Of a stretch of DNA of 64,000 nucleotides, positions 62,685 to 64,000 are shown piece by piece (position 1 is the first letter of the stretch; each line of letters starts with the position of its first letter). Origin of the DNA: Gymnogyps californianus (Eukaryota; Chordata; Aves; Accipitriformes; Cathartidae). The stretch lies in contig NC_059480.1 in assembly GCF_018139145.2 (NCBI RefSeq), positions 10,540,428 through 10,604,427 on the forward strand. Reading direction: 5' to 3'. The notes beneath the pieces are model-generated. The model made no database searches. It was not told the origin of the DNA and saw only the letters and a list, made by a program, of their open reading frames with translations. A program made the translations under genes and the position numbers.

Positions 62685-64000
62685 TTAATACCTTGCAATC
62701 AAAGAAGTCTGTATCTCAAAAAATTCCTTAGTCTCCAGACAGTATGGAAAGTTGTAAGATACGTGGAAAACGTGGTCTTTCTTCCCTTATTTTATAAAAG
62801 GCACTAAAGCCTCCTCTACCAGCAATGAGCCATTGCCATAAATCTAAATGAAGAAAGCCTGTTCACTGAGCAAAGACAAAACAAGTTACTGTATATCACA
62901 GCAGAGGAAGGATCTAAAGATCAAAGGGTAAATACCATTTCCTGCAATGTGTTTTTCCAGGATACAGCTTACTCAGCTTCTGAGCTGCTCTACAGTAGAG
63001 AAAGAAAAGCTATGAAAGGGTGGGAGCAGTGCATGTTTAGGCTCTGGTAGATAAACACCAGACACCAAAAAAAAAGCCATGCTTGCGTAGTGGAATCAAT
63101 GTCTGTAGCCATATGAAATGGCCCCTTTTTTCTGTTGTGTCTTTTTTCCTAGTATTTCATTTGATATGTTCTTCTCCCATATTAGCTCTTTTAGGCTTAG
63201 TCAAAGTCAAACAAATGAGAAGTGTGGCTATGAATTCAAACTCCTAACTGCATACCTTGTTTTGCTACAAAGAGCAACGCTTACTTGATGGCTCCTGATG
63301 GCCTGTGGATAAAGGCCACTTCACTACTCTATTCATAGCACAGCATGTCACTCTGTCCTTAAATCTAAGAAACGTATTGTACAACATTATATGATGATGA
63401 TGATGTATAGAGAGAAAAAACACATCACAAAACCAGCTACAAACACAAAAGTAATAGCAATTTTGAGAGCTTTTTTGAAAGGCTTCAAATTCCAGCTCTC
63501 AAAGTTATCAAAGTAAAACCTTTCTCCTCACTGCATTATATCCTTTACCTGTATTGATTATTCCTTTGTATTGCAGTGCCCCTAGGTTTTCCCAAGAGGT
63601 TCTTACAGAGCATTAGGGACTGCAAGTGCTATGGATTCTAGCAAAAATGCTGTGAAAGGGAAAGCACCAGAAGTGATCTGGAGTCCTTCTCACACACTGA
63701 ACCTCTCAACAATGCCTCCCACATACTCGCTTTCAGGCACAAAGATGCTTCTCTATCACAAAGAGAAAAGATGGGGTAGGAGTAGATGTGCTGCCACTGT
63801 GGGAGGGTTAAATACCACGCTTAACAGTGCTGGCTTTCACAACAAACACACAGCCAGGTGCTACAACAGTTTGAGACTAGGCAGCAAGACCCTCCATACA
63901 CGCTGCCCACCTCACCAGTCTCATGGGAGAGCCTCTGAGCAAGCACTCAGAGTCAGGATGGTACAGGGAGTGCTCATGGGCCAGGAGGTAGGAGGCAAAA
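62685..64000. other. Unique non-coding sequence with (ATG)5
   Basis: Nothing gene-like recognised. A short (ATG)5 microsatellite lies at 63391-63405 and a 9-base A run near 63068. The last 300 bases are slightly GC-richer. Confidence 0.55.

Noticed and set aside
63391..63440. ATGATGA...CTGA-like C/D box snoRNA
   Set aside because: The C-box-like word is part of an (ATG)5 microsatellite and no terminal stem or proper D box is present.
1..64000. tRNA, 5S rRNA, U6, CRISPR or prokaryotic operon signals
   Set aside because: No B-box of tRNA type, no snRNA or rRNA core and no regularly spaced repeats were seen; the sequence is vertebrate-like throughout.

Overview
The window looks like bird nuclear DNA (possibly another sauropsid) that is mostly or entirely non-coding: intergenic sequence, a gene desert or a very long intron. 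The main evidence is one unmistakable CR1 LINE 3' end at about 36.7 kb, with the avian-type terminus of a TTGGACTAG...GGGTCCCTTCC block followed by short ATTCT repeats. A second, much older CR1/L3-class fragment lies at 44.6 kb. Interspersed repeats are otherwise very sparse, the base composition is AT-rich and vertebrate-like, and open frames are short and scattered (the longest is 171 codons, read through a poly-A tract). Nothing supports a prokaryotic, organellar or viral origin. No protein-coding gene, tRNA, rRNA, snRNA or miRNA could be recognised with confidence.

Layout. 0-10 kb: unique AT-rich sequence with a GC/CpG-richer patch rich in short palindromes at 0.94-1.09 kb and a G-quadruplex motif at 6.34 kb. 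10-17 kb: a perfect 11-bp hairpin at 10.22 kb and, on the minus strand at 16.3-16.6 kb, the best splice-site-bounded exon candidates of the window. 17-28 kb: several stretches with the texture of vertebrate conserved non-coding elements (18.3, 25.1, 25.7 and 27.6 kb), a small palindromic MITE-like relic at 24.54 kb and two weak exon candidates (20.6 and 22.1 kb). 33-37.4 kb: two diverged same-strand copies of a roughly 290-bp sequence, about 3.45 kb apart, that match no repeat I recognise, with the CR1 insertion just upstream of the second copy. 37-56 kb: unique sequence, the ancient CR1/L3-class fragment, a G-quadruplex motif at 46.56 kb, poly-G and poly-A/T runs and small tandem duplications. 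56-64 kb: a 65-bp tandem duplication bearing poly-G tracts, a G11/A17 composite tract, and faint relics of old amniote repeats.

Functionally, the most defensible reading is a repeat-poor regulatory landscape containing candidate enhancers (homeodomain-type TAATTA cores, E-boxes, inverted-repeat sites), with no complete gene. The conserved-element and exon calls rest on sequence texture and splice consensus only; alignment to other bird, crocodile and turtle genomes and RNA-seq would decide them.
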